A stretch of DNA of 64,000 nt from Brachybacterium squillarum M-6-3. Its GTDB lineage: Bacteria > Actinomycetota > Actinomycetes > Actinomycetales > Dermabacteraceae. Under the pieces are notes generated by a model that worked only from the letters and a program-made list of their open reading frames with translations, was not told the origin of the DNA and ran no database searches. Location: positions 434,001-498,000 of the forward strand of contig NZ_AGBX01000001.1 of NCBI RefSeq assembly GCF_000225825.1, in the 5' to 3' direction. Shown one piece after another: positions 32,783 to 42,604 of this stretch. Made by a program: the position numbers and the translations under genes. Within the stretch, counting starts at the first letter, position 1; every line of letters starts with the position of its first letter.

Positions 32783-34291
32783 TCAGACGTCGGCGCGGAT
32801 CTCCTCCACGCTCTGGTCGAGCTCGTCGATGGCTTCCTGCGGAGGCTTCGGGGTGACCAGGCTGACCACCACCGCGAGGACCAGGCCGACGGCGAAGCCG
32901 GGGATGATCTCGTACAGCGGCTCGGGCAGCACGCCGAAGAAGGTGCCCACGGTCTCGAACTGGCCCCAGACGAAGGCGATTACCGCACCGGAGACCATGC
33001 CCACCAGGGCGCCGATCGAGGTCAGGCCGCGCCAGAACAGCGCGAGGATGACCAGCGGGCCGAAGGCGGCGCCGAAGCCGGCCCAGGCGAAGCCGACCAG
33101 GTTCAGCACGGAGGCGTCCGGGTTCAGCGCGAAGATGATCGCGAAGATCGACACGGCGAGCACGCCCGCGCGGCCCCACCACAACTTGGCGACCGGGGTG
33201 ATGTTCTTGCCGACGATCCCGACCAGGTCCTCGACCAGCGCGGAGCTGGTGACGATGAGCTGCGAGGAGATGGTGGACATGATGGCCGCGAGCACGGCGG
33301 CCAGGAGCAGACCGGCGATCAGCGGGTGGAACAGGATCTGCGCCATGTCCAGGAACACGGTCTCGCCGTTGTCCTGGTCGGTGAGCGAGAAGCCCGGGTT
33401 CTGCTGGGCGTAGGCCAGGCCCGCCATTGCGGTGAAGACGGCGCCGATCACGCAGATGATCATCCAGCCGATGCCCACGCCGGCGCCGTACTTGGCGTCG
33501 CGGGAGGAGCGCAGCGCCATGAAGCGCACGATGATGTGGGGCTGACCGAAGTAGCCCAGGCCCCAGGCCAGGTTGCCGATGATGGCGATGAAGGTGGCGC
33601 CCTCGACGAGGGAACCGAAGCTCGGGTTGTACTCGATGGCGGAGGAGATCATCTCGGCGGGGCCACCGGTGACGACCATGGCCGCGACCGGCACGGCGAT
33701 CAGCGAGAGCATCATGATCACGCCCTGCACCACGTCGGTGTAGGTGGCGCCGAGGAAGCCGCCGAACAGGGTGTACAGCACGGTGATCGAGCCGACCAGC
33801 AGCATGCCGAACTGGTAGGAGCCGCCGAAGGTGGACTCGAAGAAGATGCCGCCGGAGACCATGCCCGAGGACACGTAGAAGGCGAAGAACACCAGGATGA
33901 TGATGCCCGCGGCGATGCGGAGCAGGTGCGTGCGATCCCTCAGCCGGTTCTCGAAGAAGCTCGGCAGGGTGATGGAGTTCCCGGCGATCTGGGTGTGCTG
34001 GCGCAGTCGCGGAGCCACGAAGATCCAGTTCAGGGCGGCGCCGATGGTCAGGCCGACGGCGATCCACAGCGAGACCAGGCCGGAGATGTACAGCGCGCCG
34101 GGCAGGCCGAGCATGAGCCAGCCGGACATGTCCGAGGCGCCGGCGGAGAGGGCTGCGGTGAAGGGGTGCAGGCTGCGCCCGCCCAGCATGTAGTCCTCAC
34201 CGTCGCTGGTCTTGCGGAATGCGTAGAAGCCGATCGCGAGCATGGCCGCGAAATAGATCGCGACCGCGATGATCTTGAACGTGAGATCCAT
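32783..34291 (-). CDS. putP: Sodium/proline symporter
   Basis: A 502-residue SSS-family transporter with about 13 helices. PutP features include YFAAMLAIGFYAFRKTSDGEDYMLGGRSLHPFTAALSAGASDMSGWLMLGLPGALY, shown here in the usual spacing of helices 1-2 with the Na+-site Asp in SDMSGW, the loop RLRQHTQIAGNSITLPSFFENR, and GYFGQPHIIVRFMA. These match PutP closely. It imports L-proline with Na+. The ribosome-binding site AAGGAA is four bases before the ATG. It is monocistronic, with its own promoter region and terminator, and is intact although it lies between broken catabolic operons. Confidence 0.95.
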   Translation of the reverse strand: MDLTFKIIAVAIYFAAMLAIGFYAFRKTSDGEDYMLGGRSLHPFTAALSAGASDMSGWLMLGLPGALYISGLVSLWIAVGLTIGAALNWIFVAPRLRQHTQIAGNSITLPSFFENRLRDRTHLLRIAAGIIILVFFAFYVSSGMVSGGIFFESTFGGSYQFGMLLVGSITVLYTLFGGFLGATYTDVVQGVIMMLSLIAVPVAAMVVTGGPAEMISSAIEYNPSFGSLVEGATFIAIIGNLAWGLGYFGQPHIIVRFMALRSSRDAKYGAGVGIGWMIICVIGAVFTAMAGLAYAQQNPGFSLTDQDNGETVFLDMAQILFHPLIAGLLLAAVLAAIMSTISSQLIVTSSALVEDLVGIVGKNITPVAKLWWGRAGVLAVSIFAIIFALNPDASVLNLVGFAWAGFGAAFGPLVILALFWRGLTSIGALVGMVSGAVIAFVWGQFETVGTFFGVLPEPLYEIIPGFAVGLVLAVVVSLVTPKPPQEAIDELDQSVEEIRADV

Positions 34292-34338
34292 GATTCCTTA
34301 CGGGGATCGAGGAAGGGGGTCAGGGAAAAACCCGATCG

Positions 34339-34368
34339 ACCGTACAGGCCGCCACGGCGGTCCGTCAG
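34339..34368 (-). promoter_or_regulatory. Possible putP promoter
   Basis: On the minus strand, CTGACG (34368-34363) and TACGGT (34344-34339) are separated by 18 bases. A CCGCC-GT-GGCGG dyad lies in the spacer. The remainder of 34292-34583 holds nothing I recognise. Confidence 0.35.
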
Positions 34369-34583
34369 CCTGGATGTATGGTCCGCCACGTTGGCCCCGG
34401 GGTCCACCCCATGGCACGACCGATCGACGATCGTGACATTCCCGCAGGTCAGCGAGCCACGCTCCGAGGTCCGTCCGGGCCGCTCCTGCGGACCGCCGAT
34501 CCGGAGGGGATCCGGGGTCGCCTCCCGGGCGCGTCGCGGTGAGCCCGCCCACGTCCGCCGCCCCACCCCGCGGGCGCGATTCT

Positions 34584-34618
34584 CGACGATTCCTGCCGGA
34601 ACGCGGCAGGAATCGTCG
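34584..34618 (-). terminator. Terminator of the first GH51 gene
   Basis: A perfect 15-bp stem (34584-34598 and 34604-34618, 5-base loop) follows the leftward GH51 stop by 25 bases. Confidence 0.85.
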
Positions 34619-34643
34619 GAGAACTCCGCTCGGCAGCGCGGAG

Positions 34644-36231
34644 TCAGGCCAGGGTGAGGCGTACCGCCGCCACCGAGTGCGGGGGCAGGGTGAGCTCGAG
34701 GCCCTTCTCGTGGGGGCGCACCACCGTCAGCGGCCGCGGGGCGACCGCCTCGGGCGCCTCCGGGGTGTTGTGGGCGGCGGTCCCCTCCCCCGTCAGCACG
34801 GTCGCCTCGTGACCGGTGACCTCTCGCCCGCGCAGGTCCAGCACCAGGGTGCGGGGCTCGGCCGCGTCGAGGTTGGACAGCGAGACCAGCGCGGCACCCT
34901 CCGCCTCCCGCAGCGAGGCGGAGGCGGAGACCAGCGCGCGGCCGTCGGCCTGGCGCGGCGCCTCCGGCAGGGAGACGTGCGTGGCCAGCGCCGCGGCGTC
35001 CTGGTGCCCGGCGTTCATCGCGAACACGTGGTAGGTCGGGGTGAGGACCAGCGCGCCGGTCTCCGGGTCGGTGAGGATCATCGCCTGCAGCACGTTCACC
35101 GTCTGGGCGATGTTGGCCATCACCAGGCGGTCCGCGTGCCGGTGGAAGCCGTCGAAGTGGACGGCGGCCACCAGGGCGTCGCGCACGGTGTTCTGCTGGT
35201 ACAGGAAGCCGGGATTCGTGCCCGGCTCCACGTCCCACCAGGTGCCCCACTCGTCCAGCACCAGGCCGATGCGCTTCCCGGGATCGTGCTGGTCCATGAT
35301 CGTGGCGTGCCGGGCGATCAGCTCCTCGGTGCGGGAGGCGCGGGCCAGCGCCACGTACCACTCGTCCTCGGTGAAGTCGGTGGCGGAGCCCTTGTGCTCC
35401 CACGGGCCGGTCATCGTGTAGTGGTGCAGGGAGATGGCCTGCCAGGGCGCCTGGCCGTCCGGGGGCGGAGCGCATCAGCGCCTCGGTCCAGGCGTAGTCG
35501 TCGACGTTGGCGCCGGCGGCGATGCGGGTGACGCGGTTGTCGGCGTGGTCGCGCACGAAGGTGGAGTACTGCCGGGCGAGGGCCACCTAGTCCTCGGGGC
35601 GCATGTTCCCGCCGCAGCCCCAGGACTCGTTGCCGATGCCGAAGAAGGGCACCCGCCAGGGCTCGTCCCGGCCGTTCGCGCGGCGCAGGGCCGCCATCGG
35701 GGAGTCGTCGTCGCGGGTGAGGTACTCGATCCACTCGCTCATCTCGGCGACGGTCCCGGAGCCGACGTTGCCGTTCACGTAGGCCTCGGTGTCCAGCAGC
35801 TCCACCAGGTCCATGAACTCGTGGGTGCCGAAGGAGTTGTCCTCGACCACGTCGCCCCAGTGGGAGTTGACCATGCGGGGTCGGTCCTCTCGGGGGCCGA
35901 TGCCGTCCTTCCAGTGGTACTCGTCGGCGAAGCAGCCGCCGGGCCAGCGCAGGTTCGGGATGTGCAGGGCGCGCAGGGCCTCGACCACGTCGTCGCGGAT
36001 GCCGCGGGTGTGCGGGAGCTCGGAGTCCTCACCGACGAAGAAGCCGCCGTAGATGCAGCGGCCCAGGTGCTCGGCGAAGTGGCCGTAGAGGTGACGGCTG
36101 ATGGTGGGGCCGGGCAGGTCCAGGTCGATCACCACGCGGGCGGGGCCGGCGGCGGTGCGGTGGGTGGAGCCGGTGGCGGGGCTGCCGAGGGCGGCGACCA
36201 GGTCGCCGGTCAGGGACGGGGCGGTGCTCAT
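34644..36231 (-). pseudogene. GH51 alpha-L-arabinofuranosidase, broken by an amber codon and a frameshift
   Basis: Three pieces make one cytoplasmic GH51 enzyme of about 528 residues. The first, from ATG 36231 to 35587, contains [13 protein letters not shown] and the acid/base Glu in [14 protein letters not shown]. It ends in TAG where relatives have an aromatic codon (a one-base C-to-G change from TAC would do it). The frame continues in phase (VALARQYSTFVRDH...WTEALMRSAP) until a run of five Gs on the plus strand at 35461-35465, where one base too many shifts the frame. The last piece starts around DGQAPWQAISLHHYTMTGPWEHKG and contains the nucleophile Glu in LVLDEWGTWW. Two independent lesions argue against a single read error. 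GGAAAGG supports the start. Confidence 0.88.
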
Positions 36232-36280
36232 GGGTGGGCCTTTCCGGCCCGGCACGGGCCGACGGGGTGAGCGGGGCTCC

Positions 36281-36319
36281 GGGGCCGGAGGGGACGACGG
36301 GCGCCCTCCCTCCGGCCCC
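36281..36319 (-). terminator. Hairpin between the two GH51 genes
   Basis: A perfect 12-bp stem (36281-36292 and 36308-36319, 15-base loop) lies just after the stop of the second GH51 gene and upstream of the first. Confidence 0.75.
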
Positions 36320-36326
36320 AGGGGTC

Positions 36327-37844
36327 TCAGGCGCGGCGGCCGAGGCGGACGATGCTCCAGGAGATCGCGGGCAGCTCGCCGCGCAGCACCCCGTCCTCCA
36401 GGCGCACCGTGTCGTTGGCCTGCGGGGCGACGGTGTCGGGGGCGTCCTTCGTGTTGGCGGCGTAGGGGTCCTCGTGGTGCAGGGTGAGGGCCTCGAGCAG
36501 CTCCAGCTCACCGAAGGAGGCGAGGTCCGCGTCGAGCTGCAGCGTCTGGGCGGCGTCGCGGTTGGCGAGGAACAGGGTCAGCGCGCCGCTCTCCTCGTCC
36601 CAGGTGGCCACGGCGTCGCCGGAGGCGGAGTCGCCGAAGCGCTCGTTGGCGAAGCGCGGCGAGTCCAGGCGGACGTCCAGCACCTCGCCCTTCGCGTGGC
36701 GGGAGGTGAGGGCGAAGGGGTGGAAGGTGGTCTGCTTCCAGGCGCCGCCGCCGGGCTCGGTCATGATCGGGGCGATCACGTTGACCAGCTGGGCCAGGGA
36801 CGCGGAGGCCACGCGGTCGCTGTGGCGCAGCAGGGAGATCAGCAGGTTGCCGAACACCACGGCGTCCATGGCGGTGTAGGTGTCCTCGAGCAGCACGGGC
36901 GCGACGGGCCAGTCGTCGCCGCTCGGCGGGCGGGACTCGGCGCGGTGCTGGTACCAGACGTTCCACTCGTCGAAGCTGATCATGATGCGCTTGACGGCCT
37001 TGAGCTTGGCGCGCACGTGGTCGGCGGTGGCGACGACGGAGTCGATGAAGTAGTCCATGTCGTCGGCGGAGGCGAGGAAGGAGGCCTGGTCGTCGTCCTT
37101 CTCCGCGTAGTAGGCGTGGGCGGAGATCATGTCCACGAACTCGTAGGCCTCGGTCAGCACGGTGGCCTCCCAGGCGCCGAAGGTGGGCATCTGGGAGCTG
37201 GAGGAGCCGCAGGCGATGAGCTCGAGGTCCGGGTCCTCCTGGCGCATGGCGCGGGCGGCCTCGGTGGCGATCCGGGCGTACTCCTCGGCGGTCTTGTGGC
37301 CGGTCTGCCAGGGGCCGTCCATCTCGTTGCCCAGGCACCACATGCGGATGCCGTGCGGCTCGGGGTGGCCGTTGGCGGCGCGCTCGTCGGACAGCGCGAT
37401 GCCCTGGGGGGCGTTGGCGTACTGCAGGACGTCCAGGGCCTCCTCGACGCCCCGGGTGCCGAGGTTCACCGCGTACATCGGCTCCACCTCGGCCTTGCGA
37501 GCCCAGTCCATGAACTCGTCGAGACCGACGGTGTTGGGCTCGGTGGAGTGCCAGGCGAGGTCGTGGCGGGCGGGGCGGTCCCGGGCGGGGCCGATGCCGT
37601 CCTCCCACTTGAAGCCGGAGACGAAGTTGCCGCCGGGGTAGCGCACCGAGCTGACGCCGAGCTCGCGGGTGAGCTCGAGGACGTCGCCGCGGAAGCCGTG
37701 CTCGTCGGCGGTGGGGTGGCCGGGCTCGTGGATGCCGGTGTAGACGCAGCGGCCGAGGTGCTCGACGAAGGCGCCGAAGGTGCGGCGGCGCACGGGGGCG
37801 ATGCGGAAGGCGGGGTTCAGGGTGAGGGTCACGGTGGGGGACAT
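36327..37844 (-). CDS. abfA: GH51 alpha-L-arabinofuranosidase
   Basis: A 505-residue intact retaining arabinofuranosidase with no signal peptide. The (beta/alpha)8 barrel contains [22 protein letters not shown], the acid/base Glu174 in [12 protein letters not shown] and the nucleophile Glu293 in [13 protein letters not shown]-terminal beta-sandwich ends in [14 protein letters not shown]. It removes L-arabinofuranosyl units from arabino-oligosaccharides taken into the cell. ATG 37844 gives the family-typical N-terminus (AAGGA 11 bases upstream); ATG 37856 is the alternative. It is divergent from a LacI gene, and a perfect 12-bp palindrome lies between them. It is the working counterpart of the broken GH51 gene downstream. 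Confidence 0.95.
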   Translation of the reverse strand: MSPTVTLTLNPAFRIAPVRRRTFGAFVEHLGRCVYTGIHEPGHPTADEHGFRGDVLELTRELGVSSVRYPGGNFVSGFKWEDGIGPARDRPARHDLAWHSTEPNTVGLDEFMDWARKAEVEPMYAVNLGTRGVEEALDVLQYANAPQGIALSDERAANGHPEPHGIRMWCLGNEMDGPWQTGHKTAEEYARIATEAARAMRQEDPDLELIACGSSSSQMPTFGAWEATVLTEAYEFVDMISAHAYYAEKDDDQASFLASADDMDYFIDSVVATADHVRAKLKAVKRIMISFDEWNVWYQHRAESRPPSGDDWPVAPVLLEDTYTAMDAVVFGNLLISLLRHSDRVASASLAQLVNVIAPIMTEPGGGAWKQTTFHPFALTSRHAKGEVLDVRLDSPRFANERFGDSASGDAVATWDEESGALTLFLANRDAAQTLQLDADLASFGELELLEALTLHHEDPYAANTKDAPDTVAPQANDTVRLEDGVLRGELPAISWSIVRLGRRA

Positions 37845-38013
37845 CGGTGTCGGCATCCTTGGCTCGGGAAGGGCGGGGCGTGGACGCGGGCCGGGAGCGG
37901 CGATGCTCCCCCGGGCGGGCCTGGATGCCCCGCCGGGACCCGGCGCGCCGCCCGCGGGACGATCCGCGCGGCGGATGGTCCGGGAGTCGACGTGACCGGG
38001 ACGAACCCTGTTG

Positions 38014-38025
38014 TACAACGTTGTA
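38014..38025. promoter_or_regulatory. LacI-type operator of the GH51/LacI divergent unit
   Basis: TACAACGTTGTA is a perfect 12-bp palindrome with the central CG typical of LacI-family sites; flanking CTGT and ACAG extend the symmetry imperfectly. It lies 80 bases before the LacI start and 170 bases before the GH51 start. Confidence 0.75.
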
Positions 38026-38104
38026 GACAGCCTGCCATGCCGCCGGGTGTCCGTCAACGGGCCTCCCCCGCGCCCGGCGCGCCGCCGATGGGAGAATCAG
38101 GCGC

Positions 38105-39172
38105 ATGACCCCGAGCAGCCGCCCCTCCCCGCAGCGTCCGCCCACCCTGCGGGACGTCGCCGAGATCGCGGGGGTCTCCATCAAGACCGTCTCCAACGTC
38201 GTCAACGACTACCCGCACGTCCGCGACGGCACCCGCGAGCGGGTCCGGGAGGCGATCCTGCAGGTCGGCTACCGCCCCCAGGTGGCCGCCCAGCAGCTGC
38301 GCACCGGCGAGAGCGGCCTGATCACCCTGGCCCTGCCCTCCCTGCAGTTCACCTACTTCTCCGAGATCGCACAGGCCTTCATCGACGAGGCCCAGCGCCG
38401 CGGCCGCACCGTGCTGCTGCACTCCACCTCCGGCGGGATCGAGGCCGAGCGCACCGTGCTGGGCGGCTTCGAGCGGCTGCTCGGCGACGGCGTCATCTTC
38501 AACCCGCTGCGCCTGGAGGAGGAGGCCTTCGCCCGGATGGAGCGCACCGCCCAGCCCACCGTCTTCATCGGCGAGCACCTGCCCGACCAGCTCCCCGCCG
38601 GCTGCGACTACGTGAAGATCGACAACGAGGCCGCCGCCTTCGACGCCACCAGCCACCTGATCGCCCAGGGCCGGCGCCGCCTCGGCTTCATCGGCCAGAT
38701 CCTCACCGCCCAGGGCGCCCAGCCGCACTCCTCCGGCAGCCTGCGCCGCGACGGCTTCCTGCGGGCCCTGCGCGAGCACGGCATCGAGGAGGGGGACGCG
38801 ACCGTGCAGCCCGTGGACGACTGGCTGCGCCAGGACGGCCTGACCGGCACCGCCGCCCTGCTGGAGGCGATGCCGGAGGTGGACGGCATCGTCTGCGCCA
38901 ACGACGACCTCGCCATCGGTGCCCTCGCCCAGCTGCGCCGCAGCGGCCGCCGGGTGCCCGAGGACGTCGCCGTGATCGGCTACGACGACACGCCCGACGC
39001 CCCCTTCGCCTCCCCCGGCCTGTCCACCATCTCGCCCGACAAGCAGGCCCTGGCGGGCACCGCGCTGGACCTGCTGGCGGAGCGTATCGGCGGTCACGAC
39101 GGCCCGCCGCGCACGCGCCTGACCCCCTACGATCTGGTGGTGCGCGGATCCACCGCGGCCGAGGCGAGCTGA
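38105..39172 (+). CDS. LacI family transcriptional regulator
   Basis: A 355-residue repressor. The DNA-binding head is [37 protein letters not shown] and the hinge [15 protein letters not shown]. The effector domain contains [44 protein letters not shown], cut as the standard LacI C-terminal motif. It is divergent from the intact GH51 arabinofuranosidase and is probably its repressor, with autoregulation through the palindrome at 38014-38025. It ends 20 bases before thyA, so thyA-folA may be partly read from this promoter, an odd coupling of a sugar repressor to nucleotide synthesis. Confidence 0.93.
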   Translation: MTPSSRPSPQRPPTLRDVAEIAGVSIKTVSNVVNDYPHVRDGTRERVREAILQVGYRPQVAAQQLRTGESGLITLALPSLQFTYFSEIAQAFIDEAQRRGRTVLLHSTSGGIEAERTVLGGFERLLGDGVIFNPLRLEEEAFARMERTAQPTVFIGEHLPDQLPAGCDYVKIDNEAAAFDATSHLIAQGRRRLGFIGQILTAQGAQPHSSGSLRRDGFLRALREHGIEEGDATVQPVDDWLRQDGLTGTAALLEAMPEVDGIVCANDDLAIGALAQLRRSGRRVPEDVAVIGYDDTPDAPFASPGLSTISPDKQALAGTALDLLAERIGGHDGPPRTRLTPYDLVVRGSTAAEAS

Positions 39173-39192
39173 GTGCGAGGAGAGCGCGAGCG

Positions 39193-39996
39193 ATGAGCAT
39201 CCCGACCCCCTACGAGGACCTCCTGGCCGAGGTGCTGGAGCACGGGAACGCGAAGTCCGACCGCACCGGCACGGGCACCCGCAGCCTCTTCGGCAAGCAG
39301 ATCCGCTTCGACCTTTCCGAGGGCTTCCCGCTGATCACCACCAAGCGGGTGCACCTGCGCTCGATCGTGGTGGAGCTGCTGTGGTTCCTGCGCGGCGACA
39401 CCAACGTGCGCTGGCTGCAGGAGCGCGGGGTGAGCATCTGGGACGAGTGGGCCGACGAGGACGGCGACCTGGGGCCGGTCTACGGCGCCCAGTGGCGTTC
39501 CTGGCCGGCGCGCGACGGCGGCGTGATCGACCAGATCACCGACGTCGTCGAGCAGATCCGTACGAACCCCGACTCGCGGCGGCTGATCGTCTCCGCCTGG
39601 AACCCGGCGGACATACCCGCGATGGCCCTGGCCCCCTGCCACGCCCTGTTCCAGTTCGAGGTGCACGACGGGAAGCTGTCCTGCCAGCTCTACCAGCGCA
39701 GCGCCGACCTGTTCCTGGGCGTACCCTTCAACATCGCCTCCTACGCCCTGCTCACCCACATGGTCGCCCAGCAGACCGACCTCGAGGTGGGCGAGTTCGT
39801 GTGGACCGGCGGCGACTGCCACATCTACGACAACCACGTCGAGCAGGTGCAGCGGCAGCTGGCCCGGGAGCCCTTCGCCCCGCCGCGGCTGCGCCTGGCC
39901 CGCCGCCCCGCCTCGATCCTCGAGTACGAGGAGTCCGATGTGGTGGTGGAGGACTACCAGCACCACCCGGGCATCAAGGCCCCGGTGGCGGTGTGA
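39193..39996 (+). CDS. thyA: Thymidylate synthase
   Basis: A 267-residue ThyA. The nucleophile is Cys149 in [12 protein letters not shown]. Other hallmarks are [20 protein letters not shown] (phosphate-binding Arg), [17 protein letters not shown], the second-subunit phosphate Arg pair in [14 protein letters not shown], and [24 protein letters not shown]. It methylates dUMP to dTMP with 5,10-methylene-tetrahydrofolate, producing dihydrofolate. The downstream folA overlaps its stop by four bases (GTGA), so dihydrofolate is recycled by the coupled product. All conserved residues are present. Confidence 0.97.
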   Translation: MSIPTPYEDLLAEVLEHGNAKSDRTGTGTRSLFGKQIRFDLSEGFPLITTKRVHLRSIVVELLWFLRGDTNVRWLQERGVSIWDEWADEDGDLGPVYGAQWRSWPARDGGVIDQITDVVEQIRTNPDSRRLIVSAWNPADIPAMALAPCHALFQFEVHDGKLSCQLYQRSADLFLGVPFNIASYALLTHMVAQQTDLEVGEFVWTGGDCHIYDNHVEQVQRQLAREPFAPPRLRLARRPASILEYEESDVVVEDYQHHPGIKAPVAV

Positions 39997-40553
39997 GCGG
40001 GGCCGTCCCCGAGATCGCCCTGATCTGGGCGCAGGCCCGCGGCGGGGTGATCGGCGCCGACGGCGCGATGCCCTGGCACCTGCCCGAGGACCTGCGCCAC
40101 TTCTCCGCCGCCACCGCGGGGTCGCCCGTGGTGATGGGCCGCCGCACCTGGGAATCCTTCCCACCGCGCTTCCGGCCCCTGCCGGGCCGCACGAACGTGG
40201 TGATCACCCGCGACGCCACGGTGGCCGAGGCCGGGGCCGTGCACGCCCGCTCCCTGGACGAGGCGCTGCGCCTGGCCGCTGCGGAGCTGGAGCCGCGCCC
40301 CGGTGACGCCGCCCCCTCCCCCACCGCCGCACCCGCCGCCGTCTGGGTGATCGGGGGCGGCGGGGTGTACCGGGAGGCCCTGCCGCGCGCGGACCGCCTG
40401 GTGGTCACCGAGATCGACCTGGAGGTGGCCGGCGACACCACGGCCCCGGCCGTCCCGGAGGAGTTCGTGCTCACCGCCGCCGACCCGGCCGAGGGCTGGC
40501 ACACCGCCGCCTCGGGCCTGCGGTACCGCATCCTCACCTACCGCCGCCGCTGA
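39993..40553 (+). CDS. folA: Dihydrofolate reductase
   Basis: A 186-residue [34 protein letters not shown] contains the N-terminal strand, the Met20-loop Pro-Trp and the catalytic acid (Glu/Asp in PEDL). [12 protein letters not shown] is the NADPH-binding motif, and [26 protein letters not shown] the second nucleotide-binding turn. The GTG start at 39993 overlaps the thyA stop, which supports translational coupling. A low-complexity insertion (about 20 residues, [18 protein letters not shown]) before the VWVIGG strand makes it slightly longer than usual. It reduces dihydrofolate to tetrahydrofolate. Confidence 0.96.
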   Translation: MSGAVPEIALIWAQARGGVIGADGAMPWHLPEDLRHFSAATAGSPVVMGRRTWESFPPRFRPLPGRTNVVITRDATVAEAGAVHARSLDEALRLAAAELEPRPGDAAPSPTAAPAAVWVIGGGGVYREALPRADRLVVTEIDLEVAGDTTAPAVPEEFVLTAADPAEGWHTAASGLRYRILTYRRR

Positions 40554-40581
40554 GCCACCGCCGCGCCGGGCGCCCCGCGCA

Positions 40582-40649
40582 CAGACCTGGCTGTGGTGGT
40601 CGGCAGCCTGCGCATGTGCAGGGCGCCTACCACCACAGCCAGGTTTCTG
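40582..40649. terminator. Large composite hairpin between convergent genes
   Basis: A perfect 16-bp stem (40585-40600 and 40629-40644) encloses a 28-base loop that itself pairs partly (CCTGC/GCAGG), so most of the 68 bases form one imperfect palindrome. It lies between convergent folA and the sugar ABC permease and probably stops transcription from both sides. There is no strong T tract. Confidence 0.75.
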
Positions 40650-40696
40650 TACACCTCAGCGGGCAGCGCCGGGCGGACCGCCGCTCGCCGGGCCGC

Positions 40697-41617
40697 TCAC
40701 TGCCCGGCGATGCCGGTGGTGGCGATGCCCTTGATGATCTGGCGCTGGAAGAACAGGAACACCACGATCAGCGGCAGCGCGGCGAGTACCGCCTGGGCCA
40801 TGTTCTGCGCGTACTGGATGCCGTAGGCGCTGATCACGGTCTGCAGGCCGGTGGGCAGCGTCATCAGGTTCGCGTCGTTGACGACGATGAAGGGCCACAG
40901 GAAGTTGTTCCACGCCCCGATGAACACGAAGATCGAGACCGCGCCGAGGATCGGCCGGGACAGCGGCAGGATGATCGACCAGAAGATCTTCAGCCGGCTG
41001 GCGCCGTCCATCAGCGCCGCCTCCTCCAGCTCGATGGGGATCTGGTCGAAGAACTTCTTGAGGATGAACACCATCGGGGCGGCCACCACCTGCGGCAGCA
41101 CGATCCCCCAGTAGGTGTCCACCAGGTTCAGCGAGAGCATCAGCTGGAACAGCGGGACGATGAGGATCTGCCCGGGGATCATGATCGAGGCGACGATCAG
41201 CATCGTGATCACGTTCCGCCCCGCGAAGCGCAGCCGGGAGAGGGCATAGCCGGCCAGTGCCGAGATCGCCACCGTGATCACGGTGACCAGGGTCGAGGTG
41301 AGCAGGCTGTTCCAGGCCCAGCGCGGCACCATCGAGGAGCTCAGCGTCTGGATGTACGCGTCCAGGGTGAATCCGCCCTCGGGGATGATCCGCACCGGCA
41401 GCGCGGCGGCCTCCGCCTCGGACTTGAAGGAGGTCAGCACCGCCCACAGCACCGGGACCAGCCAGGCGACAGCCAGCACCGCGAGGATCACGAAGGCGAC
41501 CATGCGGAAGGGGTCCAGGGGCTTGCGACGACGGGTGGAGACGACGGCCTCCGCGGTGCGCGCGGCGGCGCGGTGCGAGGAGCTCATGGCCGGGGTGGCG
41601 GGGGTCGCGGTGGTCAT
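40697..41617 (-). CDS. Sugar ABC transporter permease (AraQ/MalG type)
   Basis: A 306-residue inner-membrane permease with six helices. The cytoplasmic EAA loop that contacts the ATPase is ELEEAALMDGASRLKIFWSIILPLSRP. This is the MalG-like (CUT1) half, and it ends without the long C-terminus of MalF-type partners. Its start overlaps the upstream permease stop by four bases (ATGA). The pair probably imports an arabino-oligosaccharide or pentose with the substrate-binding protein encoded upstream, which is damaged in this sequence. No dedicated ATPase is encoded in the operon; CUT1 systems often borrow an MsmK/MsiK-type ATPase. Confidence 0.93.
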   Translation of the reverse strand: MTTATPATPAMSSSHRAAARTAEAVVSTRRRKPLDPFRMVAFVILAVLAVAWLVPVLWAVLTSFKSEAEAAALPVRIIPEGGFTLDAYIQTLSSSMVPRWAWNSLLTSTLVTVITVAISALAGYALSRLRFAGRNVITMLIVASIMIPGQILIVPLFQLMLSLNLVDTYWGIVLPQVVAAPMVFILKKFFDQIPIELEEAALMDGASRLKIFWSIILPLSRPILGAVSIFVFIGAWNNFLWPFIVVNDANLMTLPTGLQTVISAYGIQYAQNMAQAVLAALPLIVVFLFFQRQIIKGIATTGIAGQ

Positions 41618-42564
41618 GCCTTCACGCTCCGTCGGGACGAGATCACCATGTAGGCGACCGAGATGAGGATGATCAGGAAGAAGAAGATGTAGGAGATCGC
41701 CGAGGCGTAGCCCAGGCGGTACCCGGTGAAGCCGACCTCGTAGATGTACAGCAGCACGGGGCGGGTGGAGCCGCCGGGGCCGCCGCCGGTCATCTGGTAG
41801 ATCTGGTCGAAGACCTTGAGCGAGGCCAGCAGCTGCAGCACGAGCACCAGCACGGTGGTGGGGGCCAGCTGCGGCACGGTGATGGAGACGAACTGGCGCC
41901 AGCGGCCGGCGCCGTCCAGGGAGGCCGCCTCGTAGAGCTGCTCGGGGATGTTCTGCAGCGCCGCGAGGTAGAGCAGGAAGTTGAAGCCGACGGTCCACCA
42001 CACGGTGGTGACGACCACGGCGATCATGGCGGTGCTCGGGTCCTGCAGCCAGGCCTTGCCCTCGATGCCGAACCAGCCCAGCGCCGTGTTCACGAGGCCC
42101 AGCTGCGGGTTCAGCATCCACACCCAGAACTGGGAGACGACGGTGGAGGCCAGCAGGAAGGGCATGAAGAAGGACAGCCGCCAGAACCACTGGCCGGGCA
42201 GGCCGATGTTCACCAGCACCGCGAGGATCAGCGCCACCAGCACCAGCGGGATGGTGGAGAGGATGGTGAACCAGGCGGTGTTGCCGAGCGAGGACCACAC
42301 GTTGGGATCGCCCAGGGCCTCGATCCAGTTGGTCAGGCCCACGAACTCGGTGTTCGTGCCGGCCAGGCTGGTGCCGGTGAAGCTCATCCACAGCCCGTAG
42401 ACGGTGGGCCAGATGAGGAACAGCCCGAAGGCGATCAGGAACGGGGAGCAGTAGATCCAGCCGCGCAGGGTGTCGGAGCGGCGGCGCCGGCGGCGTCCCT
42501 CGGCGAGGTGCGCAGTGCCGGAAGCGGGTGTCGTGGTGGGCGTGAGGCCCTCGGCGGTGGTCAT
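41614..42564 (-). CDS. Sugar ABC transporter permease (AraP/MalF type)
   Basis: A 316-residue permease with six helices after a basic N-terminus (HLAEGRRRRRRSDTLRGW). It has the WMLNPQLGLVN periplasmic loop and the EAA loop EQLYEAASLDGAGRWRQFVSITVPQLAP of CUT1 importers. It forms a heterodimer with the downstream permease. The ATG at 42564 has AAGGAGA before it. The remnant of the substrate-binding protein gene ends 40 bases upstream, giving the usual order binding protein, permease, permease. Confidence 0.93.
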   Translation of the reverse strand: MTTAEGLTPTTTPASGTAHLAEGRRRRRRSDTLRGWIYCSPFLIAFGLFLIWPTVYGLWMSFTGTSLAGTNTEFVGLTNWIEALGDPNVWSSLGNTAWFTILSTIPLVLVALILAVLVNIGLPGQWFWRLSFFMPFLLASTVVSQFWVWMLNPQLGLVNTALGWFGIEGKAWLQDPSTAMIAVVVTTVWWTVGFNFLLYLAALQNIPEQLYEAASLDGAGRWRQFVSITVPQLAPTTVLVLVLQLLASLKVFDQIYQMTGGGPGGSTRPVLLYIYEVGFTGYRLGYASAISYIFFFLIILISVAYMVISSRRSVKA

Positions 42565-42604
42565 CTCTCGTCTCCTTCGACGATGCGGGGGCGGTCGGCG
42601 GGGC

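Noticed and set aside
29465-34657. Open frame of 1730 codons on the plus strand
   Set aside because: It runs opposite to several real genes and is dominated by Gly, Val, His, Asp and Arg, as expected from the reverse complement of GC-rich codons; no domain is visible.
40682-41447. Alternative leftward frame within the AraQ-type permease as a separate protein
   Set aside because: It is out of frame with the conserved EAA loop and has only Arg/Pro/Gly-rich sequence.
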